This document shows, in pieces, positions 8,094 to 16,288 of a stretch of 17,483 nt of DNA (its first letter is position 1; each line of letters begins with the position of its first letter). The translations under genes and the position numbers were made by a program. The stretch covers positions 1-17,483 of the forward strand of contig CALMIB010000492.1 of NCBI GenBank assembly GCA_937863945.1, read 5' to 3'. The stretch comes from an uncultured Longilinea sp. (lineage in GTDB: Bacteria; Chloroflexota; Anaerolineae; Anaerolineales; Anaerolineaceae). Under the pieces are notes generated by a model that saw only the letters and a program-made list of their open reading frames with translations, was not told the DNA's origin and made no database searches.

Positions 8094-8490
8094 GTGGACA
8101 CCTCCAAACCTTCAGCTTTCGCGCCCTATCTCTTCACCGGCATCGGCATGGCCGTGGCCGGCTGGGGAGGATTGTTCCTCCTGTTCAACCTCAGCCTGCC
8201 CTTCCTGGGCTACCGCTGGCTCTTCTTCGTCCTGCTCACGCTGGCCCTGGCAGGCCTGGCGCTGCCGGCGGCCTATTTTTTCAACCTGCGCTTTCCCAGC
8301 AAACCACTGGCCGGGCCGAACGTGATCGTGCGCCAGGCGCTCTGGCTGGGCGTGTACGGCGACCTGCTGGCCTGGTTCCAGCTTGGGCGCCTGCTCACGC
8401 CCGTGCTGGCAGTCTTCCTGGCGGCCGGCCTGATCCTGATCGAAATCCTGCTGCGCCTGAACGAGCGCAGCCGCTTTAAACCCCCGGCCG

Positions 8491-8507
<17 letters not shown>
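8094..8507 (+). CDS. Four-helix integral membrane protein of unknown function
   Basis: This is a 137-residue hydrophobic protein that I do not recognise. Four likely transmembrane segments are visible at about residues 12-34, 40-63, 78-97 and 99-122, separated by short loops. The tail is charged (RSRFKPPADDGDE) and probably cytoplasmic. No catalytic or binding motif is evident. The start is a GTG at 8094 with AGGA about 8 nt upstream; no better in-frame ATG exists near the N terminus. The gene is divergent from metH. Its last 17 nt overlap the start of selA, so the two are probably co-transcribed and translationally coupled. The overlap alone does not establish a role in selenium metabolism. 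It could be any small membrane protein. Confidence 0.8.
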
Positions 8508-9852
<1,345 letters not shown>

Positions 9853-9903
9853 CGCGCGCAAAAACCGGCCAGGCAGCCGGCCAACGGATGCGCGGTTTGC
9901 CGT

Positions 9904-9909
9904 TATAAT
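9904..9909 (+). promoter_or_regulatory. -10-like TATAAT upstream of the M24 peptidase gene
   Basis: A TATAAT hexamer lies in the 140-nt gap between selA and the peptidase gene, 83 nt before the ATG. No good -35 hexamer is seen at 16-18 nt spacing. A GCGCGC-AC-GCGCGC inverted repeat follows at 9916-9929, near where transcription would begin. The rest of the gap contains no RNA gene that I can see. Confidence 0.35.
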
Positions 9910-9992
9910 CTTCTTGCGCGCACGCGCGCCTGGATTACACTTAATCCCGGCGCACTGCCATCTTTACTCATTCACTCGAAAGGGTCTTCCCG

Positions 9993-11222
9993 ATGAAAAA
10001 TGAACTGGATGCCTTGATGCAGGCCAATAACGTCGATGCGCTCCTCATCATGGGCGCGGCGGCGCACAACCCGGCCATGGTTTACTTCACCGGCGTGGTG
10101 CACGTCTCGGCCGGCGATTTGATCGTCAAACGCGGCGGCGAGCCGGTCCTGTTCTGCAACCCAATGGAACGAGAAGAAGCCGCCCGCACCGGGCTGGCCA
10201 CCCGCTCGTACAACGAATTTCCCTTCATGGAGCTGCTCAAGGAAACCAGCGGCGACCGCCTTCAGGCCGCCGCGCTGCGTTATCAACGCATGTTCACCAG
10301 CCTGGGCATCACTTCGGGGCGCGTGGCCCTGTACGGCACGCTGGAAGTGGGCATCCCGTTCATGGTCATCAACGCGCTTCAGCAACTCATGCCCGGCCTG
10401 ACCTTCGTCGGTTACGCGCAGGATCCCATCCTGATGCAGGCCATGCAGACCAAGGACGAAGCCGAAGTGGCGCGTATCCGCCGCATGGGCAAGGTCACCA
10501 CCGGCGTGGTGGGGCGCGTGGCCGATTATCTCACCTCGAACCGCACCAAGGACGGCGTGCTGGTCCACTCTGACGGGCAGCCCATTACCATCGGCGACGT
10601 CAAATCGCGCATCGACCTGTGGCTGGCGGAAGCCGGTGCTGAGAACCCCGAAGGCTGCATCTTCGCCATCGGCCGCGACGCCGGCGTGCCGCATTCCTCG
10701 GGCACCCTCACCGACCCGCTGCGCCTGGGGCAGACCATTGTCTTCGACATCTATCCCTGTGAAGCCGGCGGCGGTTACTTCTATGATTTCACCCGCACCT
10801 GGTGCCTGGGCTACGCGCCCGACGAAGCCCAGAAACTGTATGACCAGGTGTTGTCAGTGTACAACACGCTCAAGGATGAGTTCGCGGCCGGGCGTGTGCT
10901 GGCGGATTATCAAAAGCGCACCTGCGAGCTGTTCGAGGCAATGGGACACCCCACCATTCAGACCAACCCGGCCACCGAGGAAGGCTACGTGCATTCGCTC
11001 AGCCACGGCGTGGGCCTGCGTGTCCACGAAAAGCCTTTCAGCGGAACAGGCGTGGCCGACCGGTTGCTGCCCGGCTCGATCTTCACCTCCGAGCCCGGCC
11101 TGTATTATCCCAGCCGCGGCATGGGCGTGCGAATTGAGGATACCTATTACGTCCGCCCGGACGGCTCGTTTGAAATCCTGGCGGATTACCCAAAAGACCT
11201 GGTGCTGCCCGTCCGGCAGTGA
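9993..11222 (+). CDS. M24-family metallopeptidase (Xaa-Pro aminopeptidase-like)
   Basis: This 409-residue protein has the creatinase/prolidase layout: an N-terminal domain (about 1-150) and a C-terminal pita-bread metallopeptidase domain (about 160-405). All five expected metal ligands are visible: D252 (VFDIYP), D265 (YDFTRT), H338 (SLSHGVGL), E367 (TSEPGLYY) and E382 (RIEDT). It is therefore probably an active dinuclear-metal enzyme cleaving at an Xaa-Pro bond. Aminopeptidase P and prolidase activities cannot be told apart here. No signal peptide is present, so it is cytoplasmic. A GAAAGGG Shine-Dalgarno-like sequence lies upstream of the ATG. The stop is 12 nt before tsaD, so the two genes are likely co-transcribed. 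Confidence 0.92.
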   Translation: MKNELDALMQANNVDALLIMGAAAHNPAMVYFTGVVHVSAGDLIVKRGGEPVLFCNPMEREEAARTGLATRSYNEFPFMELLKETSGDRLQAAALRYQRMFTSLGITSGRVALYGTLEVGIPFMVINALQQLMPGLTFVGYAQDPILMQAMQTKDEAEVARIRRMGKVTTGVVGRVADYLTSNRTKDGVLVHSDGQPITIGDVKSRIDLWLAEAGAENPEGCIFAIGRDAGVPHSSGTLTDPLRLGQTIVFDIYPCEAGGGYFYDFTRTWCLGYAPDEAQKLYDQVLSVYNTLKDEFAAGRVLADYQKRTCELFEAMGHPTIQTNPATEEGYVHSLSHGVGLRVHEKPFSGTGVADRLLPGSIFTSEPGLYYPSRGMGVRIEDTYYVRPDGSFEILADYPKDLVLPVRQ

Positions 11223-11234
11223 GAAAGGCATGTT

Positions 11235-12278
11235 ATGACGCAAGTTAGCGGAACAGAGACTGCTCCGACGCGCATCCTCGCCATTGAAAGTTCCTGCGAC
11301 GAAACCGCGGCGGCCGTGCTGGAAAACGGCCGCGCCCTGCTGTCCAACGTGGTGGCCACGCAGATCGACCTGCACGCCAAATACGGCGGCGTTTTCCCCG
11401 AGGTGGCTTCGCGCCAGCACATCAAGACCGTTTACGCCATTATCGACCAGGCGCTGCAGCAGGCGCACCTCAGCCTGTCGGATTTGGACGCGGTGGTGGT
11501 GACGCGCGGCCCGGGGCTGGCCGGATCGCTGGTGGTGGGAATGAATGCCGCCAAAGGGCTCGTCCTGGGGCGCAACCTGCCTCTGGTGGGCGTGAACCAC
11601 CTGGAAGGCCACATTTACTCGGCCTGGGTGTACCGCGCCGGCGAACCCGTACCGCCCGAACCGCAATTCCCGCTCATGGCGCTACTGGTCTCCGGCGGCC
11701 ACACCGAGCTGAACCTGATGACCGATCACATCACCTACAAACGGCTGGGTTCCACCCAGGATGACGCCGCCGGCGAAGCCTTCGACAAGGTTGCCCGGCT
11801 GCTGGGCCTGCCCTATCCGGGTGGCCCGTCCATTCAAAAGGCAGCCGCCGAAGGCGATCCCAACGCTTTCACGTTCCCGCGCGCGCGCATGGAAGGCACC
11901 TGGAATTTCTCCTTCAGCGGCCTGAAAACTGCCGTGCTGCGCGTGGTGCGCAAACTGGAAGAACACCACGAGCCGATCCCGGTGGCTGACCTGGCCGCCA
12001 GTTTCCAGGCAGCGGTGGTGGACGTGCTGGTGAGCAAGACCCTCCAGGCGGCGCGCACCTTCAAAGCCAGCGAAATCCTGGTGGCAGGTGGCGTCTCGGC
12101 CAACCGCGCGCTGCGCGAAGCATTCCAGGCACAAACCGAATTCAAGGTTCACATCCCGCCGCTCTACCTTTGCACCGACAATGCCGCCATGATCGGCTCG
12201 GCCGGCTATTTCCGCTACACGCGCGGGCAGCGCGACCCGCTCGACCTGGACGTGCTGCCGACCTGGCCGCTTTCGTAA
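11235..12278 (+). CDS. tsaD: tRNA N6-adenosine threonylcarbamoyltransferase
   Basis: This 347-residue protein is TsaD (YgjD/Kae1/Gcp family). With TsaB and TsaE it transfers threonylcarbamoyl from TC-AMP to A37 of tRNAs reading ANN codons. Visible signatures are AIESSCDETAAAVL (16-29), VFPEVASRQH (53-62), TRGPGLAGSLVVG (90-102), the metal-binding HLEGH (H122, H126), LVSGGHTEL (151-159), GEAFDKVARLLGLPYPGGP (180-198), FSFSGLKTA (225-233) and the C-terminal CTDNAAMI with metal ligand D315. Length is normal. The old annotation as an O-sialoglycoprotein endopeptidase should not be used. GAAAGG lies about 6 nt before the ATG. It sits 12 nt after the M24 peptidase gene and 44 nt before the sigma factor gene. 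Confidence 0.97.
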   Translation: MTQVSGTETAPTRILAIESSCDETAAAVLENGRALLSNVVATQIDLHAKYGGVFPEVASRQHIKTVYAIIDQALQQAHLSLSDLDAVVVTRGPGLAGSLVVGMNAAKGLVLGRNLPLVGVNHLEGHIYSAWVYRAGEPVPPEPQFPLMALLVSGGHTELNLMTDHITYKRLGSTQDDAAGEAFDKVARLLGLPYPGGPSIQKAAAEGDPNAFTFPRARMEGTWNFSFSGLKTAVLRVVRKLEEHHEPIPVADLAASFQAAVVDVLVSKTLQAARTFKASEILVAGGVSANRALREAFQAQTEFKVHIPPLYLCTDNAAMIGSAGYFRYTRGQRDPLDLDVLPTWPLS

Positions 12279-12322
12279 CCTGTAGAGCGCCGATGATACT
12301 TTTCGCGGGGCTGAGCATCTAA

Positions 12323-12922
12323 ATGGCAGAACCTGAAAAACAGCCCATCTCGATTGAGGCCCTCAAACGCGGCGACCGGTCCGAATTCGCCCGCATGGTG
12401 GATGCTTACTCGCTGCACATTTACCGGCTGGCCATGCGCATGCTTTCCAACCCGCAGGAAGCCGAAGACGTGCTGCAGGAGACCTTCCTGAAGGCGCTGC
12501 GCGCGCTGCCCAATTTCGAGGGCCGCTCCAGCCTGTCCACCTGGTTGTACCGCATCGCCGTCAACGAAGCCCTCATGGTGATCCGCAAGCGCAAGCCGGA
12601 GCTTTCGCTCTCGCGCCCGGCGGAGGACGGAGAAGAAGACGACAACGGCGAGGAGATGCAAATTGTTGATTGGGGCCACATGCCCGAATCCGAGCTGCTT
12701 TCGCTCGAAGCCAGGCGCAACATTGACCAGGCCGTTGAAAAGCTACCAGAAACGCTCCGAGTGGTTTTCCTGCTGCGCGATGTCGAGGGACTGTCCATAG
12801 AAGAAACGGCCGACTCGCTGGGCATCTCCCAGGCGGCGGTCAAAACCCGCTTATTGCGCGCCCGCCTGCGCCTGCGGGATGAGCTTTCGAATTATTACCG
12901 TGAACGGATGAAAGAATCATGA
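12323..12922 (+). CDS. ECF RNA polymerase sigma factor (SigR/SigE-like)
   Basis: This 199-residue group 4 sigma factor has only regions 2 and 4. Region 2 (about 18-90) contains the core-binding and -10-recognition helices, including the typical NPQEAEDVLQETFLKALRAL pattern at 43-62 and STWLYRIAVNEAL at 72-84. An acidic linker (about 95-125) follows. Region 4 (about 132-187) includes LPETLRVVFLLRDVEGLS and the helix-turn-helix EETADSLGISQAAVKTRLLRAR. The last four bases (ATGA) overlap the start of the zinc anti-sigma gene, a classic sigma/anti-sigma pair. I infer that it is released when the anti-sigma factor is oxidised and then directs transcription of thiol-stress genes, possibly including those just downstream. 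The ribosome binding site is weak (GGGGCTGAG). No clear ECF-type autoregulatory promoter was found in the 44-nt gap. Confidence 0.94.
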   Translation: MAEPEKQPISIEALKRGDRSEFARMVDAYSLHIYRLAMRMLSNPQEAEDVLQETFLKALRALPNFEGRSSLSTWLYRIAVNEALMVIRKRKPELSLSRPAEDGEEDDNGEEMQIVDWGHMPESELLSLEARRNIDQAVEKLPETLRVVFLLRDVEGLSIEETADSLGISQAAVKTRLLRARLRLRDELSNYYRERMKES

Positions 12923-13191
12923 ACGATCCTTCACATGCCCACAAATGCGATCATCTGATCGCGACAATCTCTGAATACGTCGATGGTTCGCTCAGCCCGC
13001 AACTGTGCGCCGAGCTGGAAAAGCACCTGCGCGAATGTGAAAATTGCACCGTGGTGGTCGATACCCTGCGCAAAACCATCAGCCTGGTTCAAACCTGCGC
13101 CGAAGACGACTGCCTGCCCGGCGAAGTTCGCGCGCGCCTGTTTCACACTTTGGACCTGGACGATTTCGTGAAAAACGACGCCATGGTGTAA
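12919..13191 (+). CDS. Soluble zinc-binding anti-sigma factor, RsrA-like
   Basis: This 90-residue protein carries the ZAS motif H36-x3-C40-x2-C43, with an upstream cysteine C10 as the likely fourth zinc ligand. In Streptomyces coelicolor RsrA the corresponding residues, as I recall them, are C11, H37, C41 and C44: the same spacing shifted by one. The C-terminal LPGEVRARLFHTLD (about 66-79) also resembles the RsrA tail, and further cysteines are present (C30, C60, C65). No transmembrane segment is present, so it should be a cytoplasmic factor that sequesters the sigma factor encoded immediately upstream (ATGA overlap). In RsrA, oxidation forms a disulfide, releases zinc and frees the sigma factor. 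I infer the same here. A non-redox ZAS factor is the main alternative. Confidence 0.88.
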   Translation: MNDPSHAHKCDHLIATISEYVDGSLSPQLCAELEKHLRECENCTVVVDTLRKTISLVQTCAEDDCLPGEVRARLFHTLDLDDFVKNDAMV

Positions 13192-13246
13192 CTTTTCACG
13201 GCCGGGCGCATCCAAGGAATTGAAACCCGCACCCTGGAGCAGCGCT

Positions 13247-13450
13247 TTGGAAGATCAAACGCCAAAAATGAATAAAACCCGACTCCAGAGGACTACGCTG
13301 GAGTTGGATTTTGTTAAGCCGGATGAAAACCAGCCAGCCCGACCCGGCGGCTTGTGCCCGCGCTGCCAACAGGGGATTTTGGACTATGACGGCATGCTGG
13401 TGCTACGCTGCCTGGTTTGCGGTTTTGCCGAAGGCGGCTGCTTCACCTGA
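13247..13450 (+). CDS. Small zinc-ribbon protein of unknown function
   Basis: This small protein ends in a clear zinc ribbon: CPRC, a 14-residue spacer, then CLVC, about 10 residues before the C terminus. I do not recognise a named family. The start is uncertain. TTG 13247 (67 residues) has GGAG with a 7-nt spacer and is chosen here. TTG 13220 (76 residues) has AAGGA too close to the codon, and ATG 13268 (60 residues) has a GGAAG about 14 nt away. A terminator-like hairpin lies inside the N-terminal coding part (13279-13315), so translation might even begin after it, leaving only the ribbon. It lies between the anti-sigma gene and the disulfide oxidoreductase gene on the same strand. A zinc- and cysteine-rich product suits a thiol-redox context, but no function is shown. 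Confidence 0.6.
   Translation: MEDQTPKMNKTRLQRTTLELDFVKPDENQPARPGGLCPRCQQGILDYDGMLVLRCLVCGFAEGGCFT
13279..13315 (+). terminator. Terminator-like hairpin inside the zinc-ribbon gene
   Basis: CCGACTCCAG (13279-13288) pairs with CTGGAGTTGG (13298-13307) as a 10-bp stem with one G-U pair and a 9-nt loop, followed by ATTTTGTT. The flank on the other side is A-rich (AAAAATGAATAAAA), so the minus strand also shows a stem followed by a T-rich tract. It resembles a bidirectional intrinsic terminator 88 nt after the anti-sigma stop codon, but it overlaps an open reading frame. It may terminate or attenuate the sigma/anti-sigma transcript. Confidence 0.45.
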
Positions 13451-13460
13451 TGATGGATGG

Positions 13461-13479
13461 TACGCCCGGTTCGGGCGTA
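13461..13479 (+). repeat. Strong hairpin between the zinc-ribbon and oxidoreductase genes
   Basis: TACGCCCG (13461-13468) and CGGGCGTA (13472-13479) form a perfect 8-bp inverted repeat with a 3-nt loop in the 60-nt gap before the disulfide oxidoreductase gene. No U-tract follows (ATCGATAATAAACG), so it is not a standard intrinsic terminator. It might be an RNA processing or stability element, or an operator. Confidence 0.45.
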
Positions 13480-13510
13480 ATCGATAATAAACGAAGGATG
13501 GTTGAACCCA

Positions 13511-14173
13511 ATGGAAAAACTGCTCAACGCCGATATTGAAAAACAATTGCGCGAAATCTTCGCCGATTTGAAACTACCTGTGACGATGCTGCTCTTCACC
13601 AGCCAGGATGAATGCGACTATTGCGATCAAACCCGCCAGTTGGTGGAAGAAGTCACCGCGCTGGATGACCGGTTGGAGCTGCGCGTTGTGGATTTCGATC
13701 AGGACGCCGATCTGGCTGCGCAATACAAGATCGACAAGGTGCCAGCGCTTGCCTTAATGGGAAAAGACGGTGAAGAGCTGGTCGATTTCGGCATCCGCAT
13801 GTACGGCATCCCCTCCGGGCACGAGTTCACCTCGCTGGTGCACGACCTGGTGCTGGCTTCTACGCGCGATTCAGGGCTCAACCCCAAAACGCGCGCCTTC
13901 CTGGCCGGCCTGGACAAGCCCGTTCACCTGCAGGTCTTCGTCACGCCCACCTGCCCCTACTGCCCCAGCGCGGTTGTGCTGGCGCACCGCATGGCGCTGG
14001 AAAGCCCGTACATCACGGCCGACATGGTCGAAGCGACAGAATTCCCCGAACTGTCCGACCGCTTCAATGTCAGCGGCGTGCCGCACACCATTATCAATAA
14101 CGGCGCGGGCGAACTGATTGGCGCGAACCCCGAAGAGGCTTTAATCGCCGAGATCGAGACCGTGTTAAAATAA
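13511..14173 (+). CDS. Protein disulfide oxidoreductase with two thioredoxin folds (glutaredoxin-like, PDO type)
   Basis: This 220-residue protein has two tandem thioredoxin-fold units, each with a CxxC site: C35-D-Y-C38 in the N-terminal unit and C148-P-Y-C151 in the C-terminal unit. The matching cis-prolines are in KVPAL (P78) and GVPHT (P191). This is the architecture and length of the archaeal PDO (Pyrococcus glutaredoxin-like protein, about 226 residues), also found in some thermophilic and Chloroflexota bacteria. It would catalyse dithiol/disulfide exchange in the cytoplasm, usually reduced by a thioredoxin reductase; none is encoded here. No signal peptide is present. ATG 13511 is preferred over TTG 13502, because AAGGA at 13494-13498 is too close to the TTG. 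The gene lies downstream of the sigma/anti-sigma pair and 27 nt before the OsmC gene. Confidence 0.88.
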   Translation: MEKLLNADIEKQLREIFADLKLPVTMLLFTSQDECDYCDQTRQLVEEVTALDDRLELRVVDFDQDADLAAQYKIDKVPALALMGKDGEELVDFGIRMYGIPSGHEFTSLVHDLVLASTRDSGLNPKTRAFLAGLDKPVHLQVFVTPTCPYCPSAVVLAHRMALESPYITADMVEATEFPELSDRFNVSGVPHTIINNGAGELIGANPEEALIAEIETVLK

Positions 14174-14200
14174 GAGCTAAAGCGCACGGAGAGGAAAAAT

Positions 14201-14620
14201 ATGAGCAACGCAAAAGTGATCTGGAAGGGCGGATTGAGCTTTGAGGGCAGCGCAGACAGCGGCTTTACCCTGCCGTTGGACACGACAGCCGCGCAGGGCG
14301 GCCAGGACAGCGGTTTCCGCCCGATGGAGCTGCTGCTGGTCGGTCTGGCCGGCTGCACCGGTATGGACGTGATCTCGATCCTCAAGAAGAAACAGCAGGA
14401 TGTGGTTTCGTTTGAGGTGGCAGTTCACGGCGAGCGCGCCGAGGAACATCCGCGTATCTATACGCACATCACCATCGAATACATCCTCACCGGGCACGCA
14501 ATTGATCCGGCCGCGGCGAAGCGCGCGGTGGAACTCTCAGAGACCAAATATTGCTCCGCGCAGGCCATGCTCAGCAAGGCGGCAAAAATCGACCACGTCA
14601 TCACCATTAAAGAGGCCTGA
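14201..14620 (+). CDS. OsmC/Ohr-family peroxidase-like redox protein
   Basis: This 139-residue protein has the OsmC fold signatures: FRPMELLLVGLAGCTGMDV, in which C52 is the peroxidatic-type cysteine and E44 the conserved glutamate, and a second conserved cysteine C118 in ETKYCSAQAML. Family members reduce organic hydroperoxides using a pair of thiols, often with lipoyl or other dithiol reductants; some members have other or unknown substrates. Length is normal and no signal peptide is present. GAGAGG lies about 6 nt before the ATG. It is the last gene of the plus-strand block, 27 nt behind the disulfide oxidoreductase gene, and is followed by a strong terminator. Its place fits a thiol-stress response. 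Confidence 0.93.
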   Translation: MSNAKVIWKGGLSFEGSADSGFTLPLDTTAAQGGQDSGFRPMELLLVGLAGCTGMDVISILKKKQQDVVSFEVAVHGERAEEHPRIYTHITIEYILTGHAIDPAAAKRAVELSETKYCSAQAMLSKAAKIDHVITIKEA

Positions 14621-14652
14621 CCGCTGCCAGACGAGTCTATTCGTAGTAAACC

Positions 14653-14681
14653 AAGGACAGGTTTGACCGCCTGTCCTTTTT
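14653..14681 (+). terminator. Intrinsic terminator after the OsmC gene
   Basis: AAGGACAGG (14653-14661) pairs perfectly with CCTGTCCTT (14670-14678) across an 8-nt loop, and a run of five T's ends at 14681. It lies 33 nt after the OsmC stop and in front of the convergent M23 gene. The minus-strand flank (TTGGTTTAC after the stem) is less U-rich, so it is mainly a plus-strand terminator, perhaps weakly bidirectional. Confidence 0.9.
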
Positions 14682-14710
14682 CATTCGCTGACTTGATCTT
14701 GAAATCCGGG

Positions 14711-16288
14711 TTATTGCGGGTTGGAGGTCACGTGGCTGCTCTGATCCGAGCAGGTGCAGGCGATGACCACTTTTCCGTTGCGCACCAGCGTACCCTGGTA
14801 TTCGACGCTGCCCGTTTGCACCTGCCAGCCTTCGAAATTGAAGGGCAGCACGCCACCCGCCGGTATCCACTCGCCGTTGTAGCGCCGGGCAATGTGCACG
14901 TGCGTGCCGGTGGCCTTGCCGCCCTCGCAGGATGGAATGCCGATGGGATCGCCGGCCTTGAGTTTGCGTCCCACCGGCGGCAGGCTGGCATTGGCCAGGT
15001 GCAAATAGAAGATCGACCAGCCCGTGCGCTCATCCCCGTCACCGTCCAGGTCCAGCACCACCAGCGCGTCGCCGGTGCGCACCACCACGCCGTCGGCGAT
15101 CGCCGTAGCGGGTTCATCAGTGGGCGTGCAGCCGCTGGCAATATTACCGGGAGCAAAATCGACAGCCGCCAGCGGTTCGCCTTCACCCCAGGCGGTGTGC
15201 GGTCCGCCGGTGTAAGCCCAGGTCTGGCCGTACTTGAACGGAAATCGGAATGCCGGCTGTTCCAGGCTGCCCGGGATGTGCGCCTGCACATTGCTCCACG
15301 GATCGCCAAATAGCTGCGTGTATGTTTTGAGCAACCCTTCCCCGGATATCGCCAGCGCGTATGCATCGGGCGACAGGACCTGTGCGAAATAATTTTGCAG
15401 CGTGGCTGTGGCCGCGTTCTGCCAGGGATCCGGCCGTTCCAGGCGGCCGTCCTGCAACTCGAAGCTTTCCAGTTTGCCGGTGCGCCAATCGTAATAGCCG
15501 TTGTTCAGCTCATTCGCGGCCCAGTTCAATTGCCTTGCCAGGCCTTGATGAAAGCGTTCCACGTAACCCAGTGGATAGACCTCTTTGCCATCCGGAATTT
15601 CCGGCTGGGTCAACCCGCCGGCCTGGTATTCGATCAGCGCCAGCAGCAGGCGCGGGCTGATGCTGTAAGTGGTGGCATAGTACGCGATGATTTCGCCGCC
15701 CCGGCGCTGCTCTTCGGCCACGTACTGGCTGGCGTTCTTCAACCAGCCCGGCTGCTCGTTGACATACGCGACCACATCAAAACCCACCCCGGCCGGGCCG
15801 TTGACAAAATGAGAATCGGGCAGCACCTGGAAAGAACTGCCCCAGAACGGTTCGTAATAGATCGGGATTTGCATCGGCAGGCCCGCCGGCAGCGTGGTGA
15901 CGTGCTCCGGTAGGATCGAATTGACCGCGCGGATTTCCGCTTCGGTGGTGTTGAAGTGAGCCGCCACCGCCGGCAGGGTATCGCCCATCTGCGCGGTATA
16001 CTCCACCAGCGTGCCAGGCGGGTAGGCCGGGCGGGTGGGCTGCGCCGTGGGTAGCGGCTGCTCGGTGCCGGCCGGATTTTCCACCGGCCGGGCAGGCAAT
16101 TGAGCCGGGTTCGCGCCGGGCGCGCAGGCGCTTAATAGAAACAGCACCAGCACCAGCGTTTGCACTGGCCTGAAACGGTTTCTCCCCCGATGGATATTGT
16201 TTTCCCGGTAAGCACTTGCGGCGCTACTCGGCCGTGTGGCCAATGCGCGTTTCAAACGATCCGTATGGTGATGCCGTAACAATCTCAT
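14711..16288 (-). CDS. LysM-M23 family cell-wall endopeptidase lipoprotein (downstream paralogue)
   Basis: The 525-residue frame encodes an exported envelope protein. A hydrophobic stretch at about 42-54 ends in a lipobox-like LSAC (C55). A Pro-rich linker, a LysM domain (about 97-141) and a lysozyme-like middle region (ISPRLLLALIEYQAG, E220) follow. The C-terminal M23 peptidase domain (about 345-480) has candidate zinc and catalytic residues H364, D377, H430, H463 and H465. An Asp-rich DLDGDGDERTGW loop at 413-424 is inserted before H430. It should cut peptidoglycan cross-links or cell-wall peptides. The start is doubtful: ATG 16288 overlaps the upstream gene by 65 nt and puts about 41 residues before the signal. 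GTG 16165 would remove that tail but leaves no basic n-region and has a poorly spaced Shine-Dalgarno sequence. Confidence 0.88.
   Translation of the reverse strand: MRLLRHHHTDRLKRALATRPSSAASAYRENNIHRGRNRFRPVQTLVLVLFLLSACAPGANPAQLPARPVENPAGTEQPLPTAQPTRPAYPPGTLVEYTAQMGDTLPAVAAHFNTTEAEIRAVNSILPEHVTTLPAGLPMQIPIYYEPFWGSSFQVLPDSHFVNGPAGVGFDVVAYVNEQPGWLKNASQYVAEEQRRGGEIIAYYATTYSISPRLLLALIEYQAGGLTQPEIPDGKEVYPLGYVERFHQGLARQLNWAANELNNGYYDWRTGKLESFELQDGRLERPDPWQNAATATLQNYFAQVLSPDAYALAISGEGLLKTYTQLFGDPWSNVQAHIPGSLEQPAFRFPFKYGQTWAYTGGPHTAWGEGEPLAAVDFAPGNIASGCTPTDEPATAIADGVVVRTGDALVVLDLDGDGDERTGWSIFYLHLANASLPPVGRKLKAGDPIGIPSCEGGKATGTHVHIARRYNGEWIPAGGVLPFNFEGWQVQTGSVEYQGTLVRNGKVVIACTCSDQSSHVTSNPQ

Noticed and set aside
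9866..9880. CCGGC/GCCGG hairpin after selA as a terminator
   Set aside because: The stem is only 5 bp and no T-tract follows on the plus strand.
9854..9929. Repeated GCGCGC tracts and a GCGCGC-AC-GCGCGC palindrome as an operator or Z-DNA element
   Set aside because: Similar GCGCGC runs are frequent throughout the coding parts of this high-GC window, so chance is a sufficient explanation.
9853..9992. Possible tRNA-Sec (selC) gene next to selA
   Set aside because: The 140-nt gap shows no cloverleaf, long acceptor arm or TCA anticodon loop; only a -10-like hexamer and GC-rich repeats are seen.
13211..13240. GGAAT followed by a possible SigR-type promoter (GGAAT-N18-GTT) upstream of the zinc-ribbon gene
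   Set aside because: The triplet at the expected distance after GGAAT is GCA, not GTT, and no adjacent spacing gives a match.
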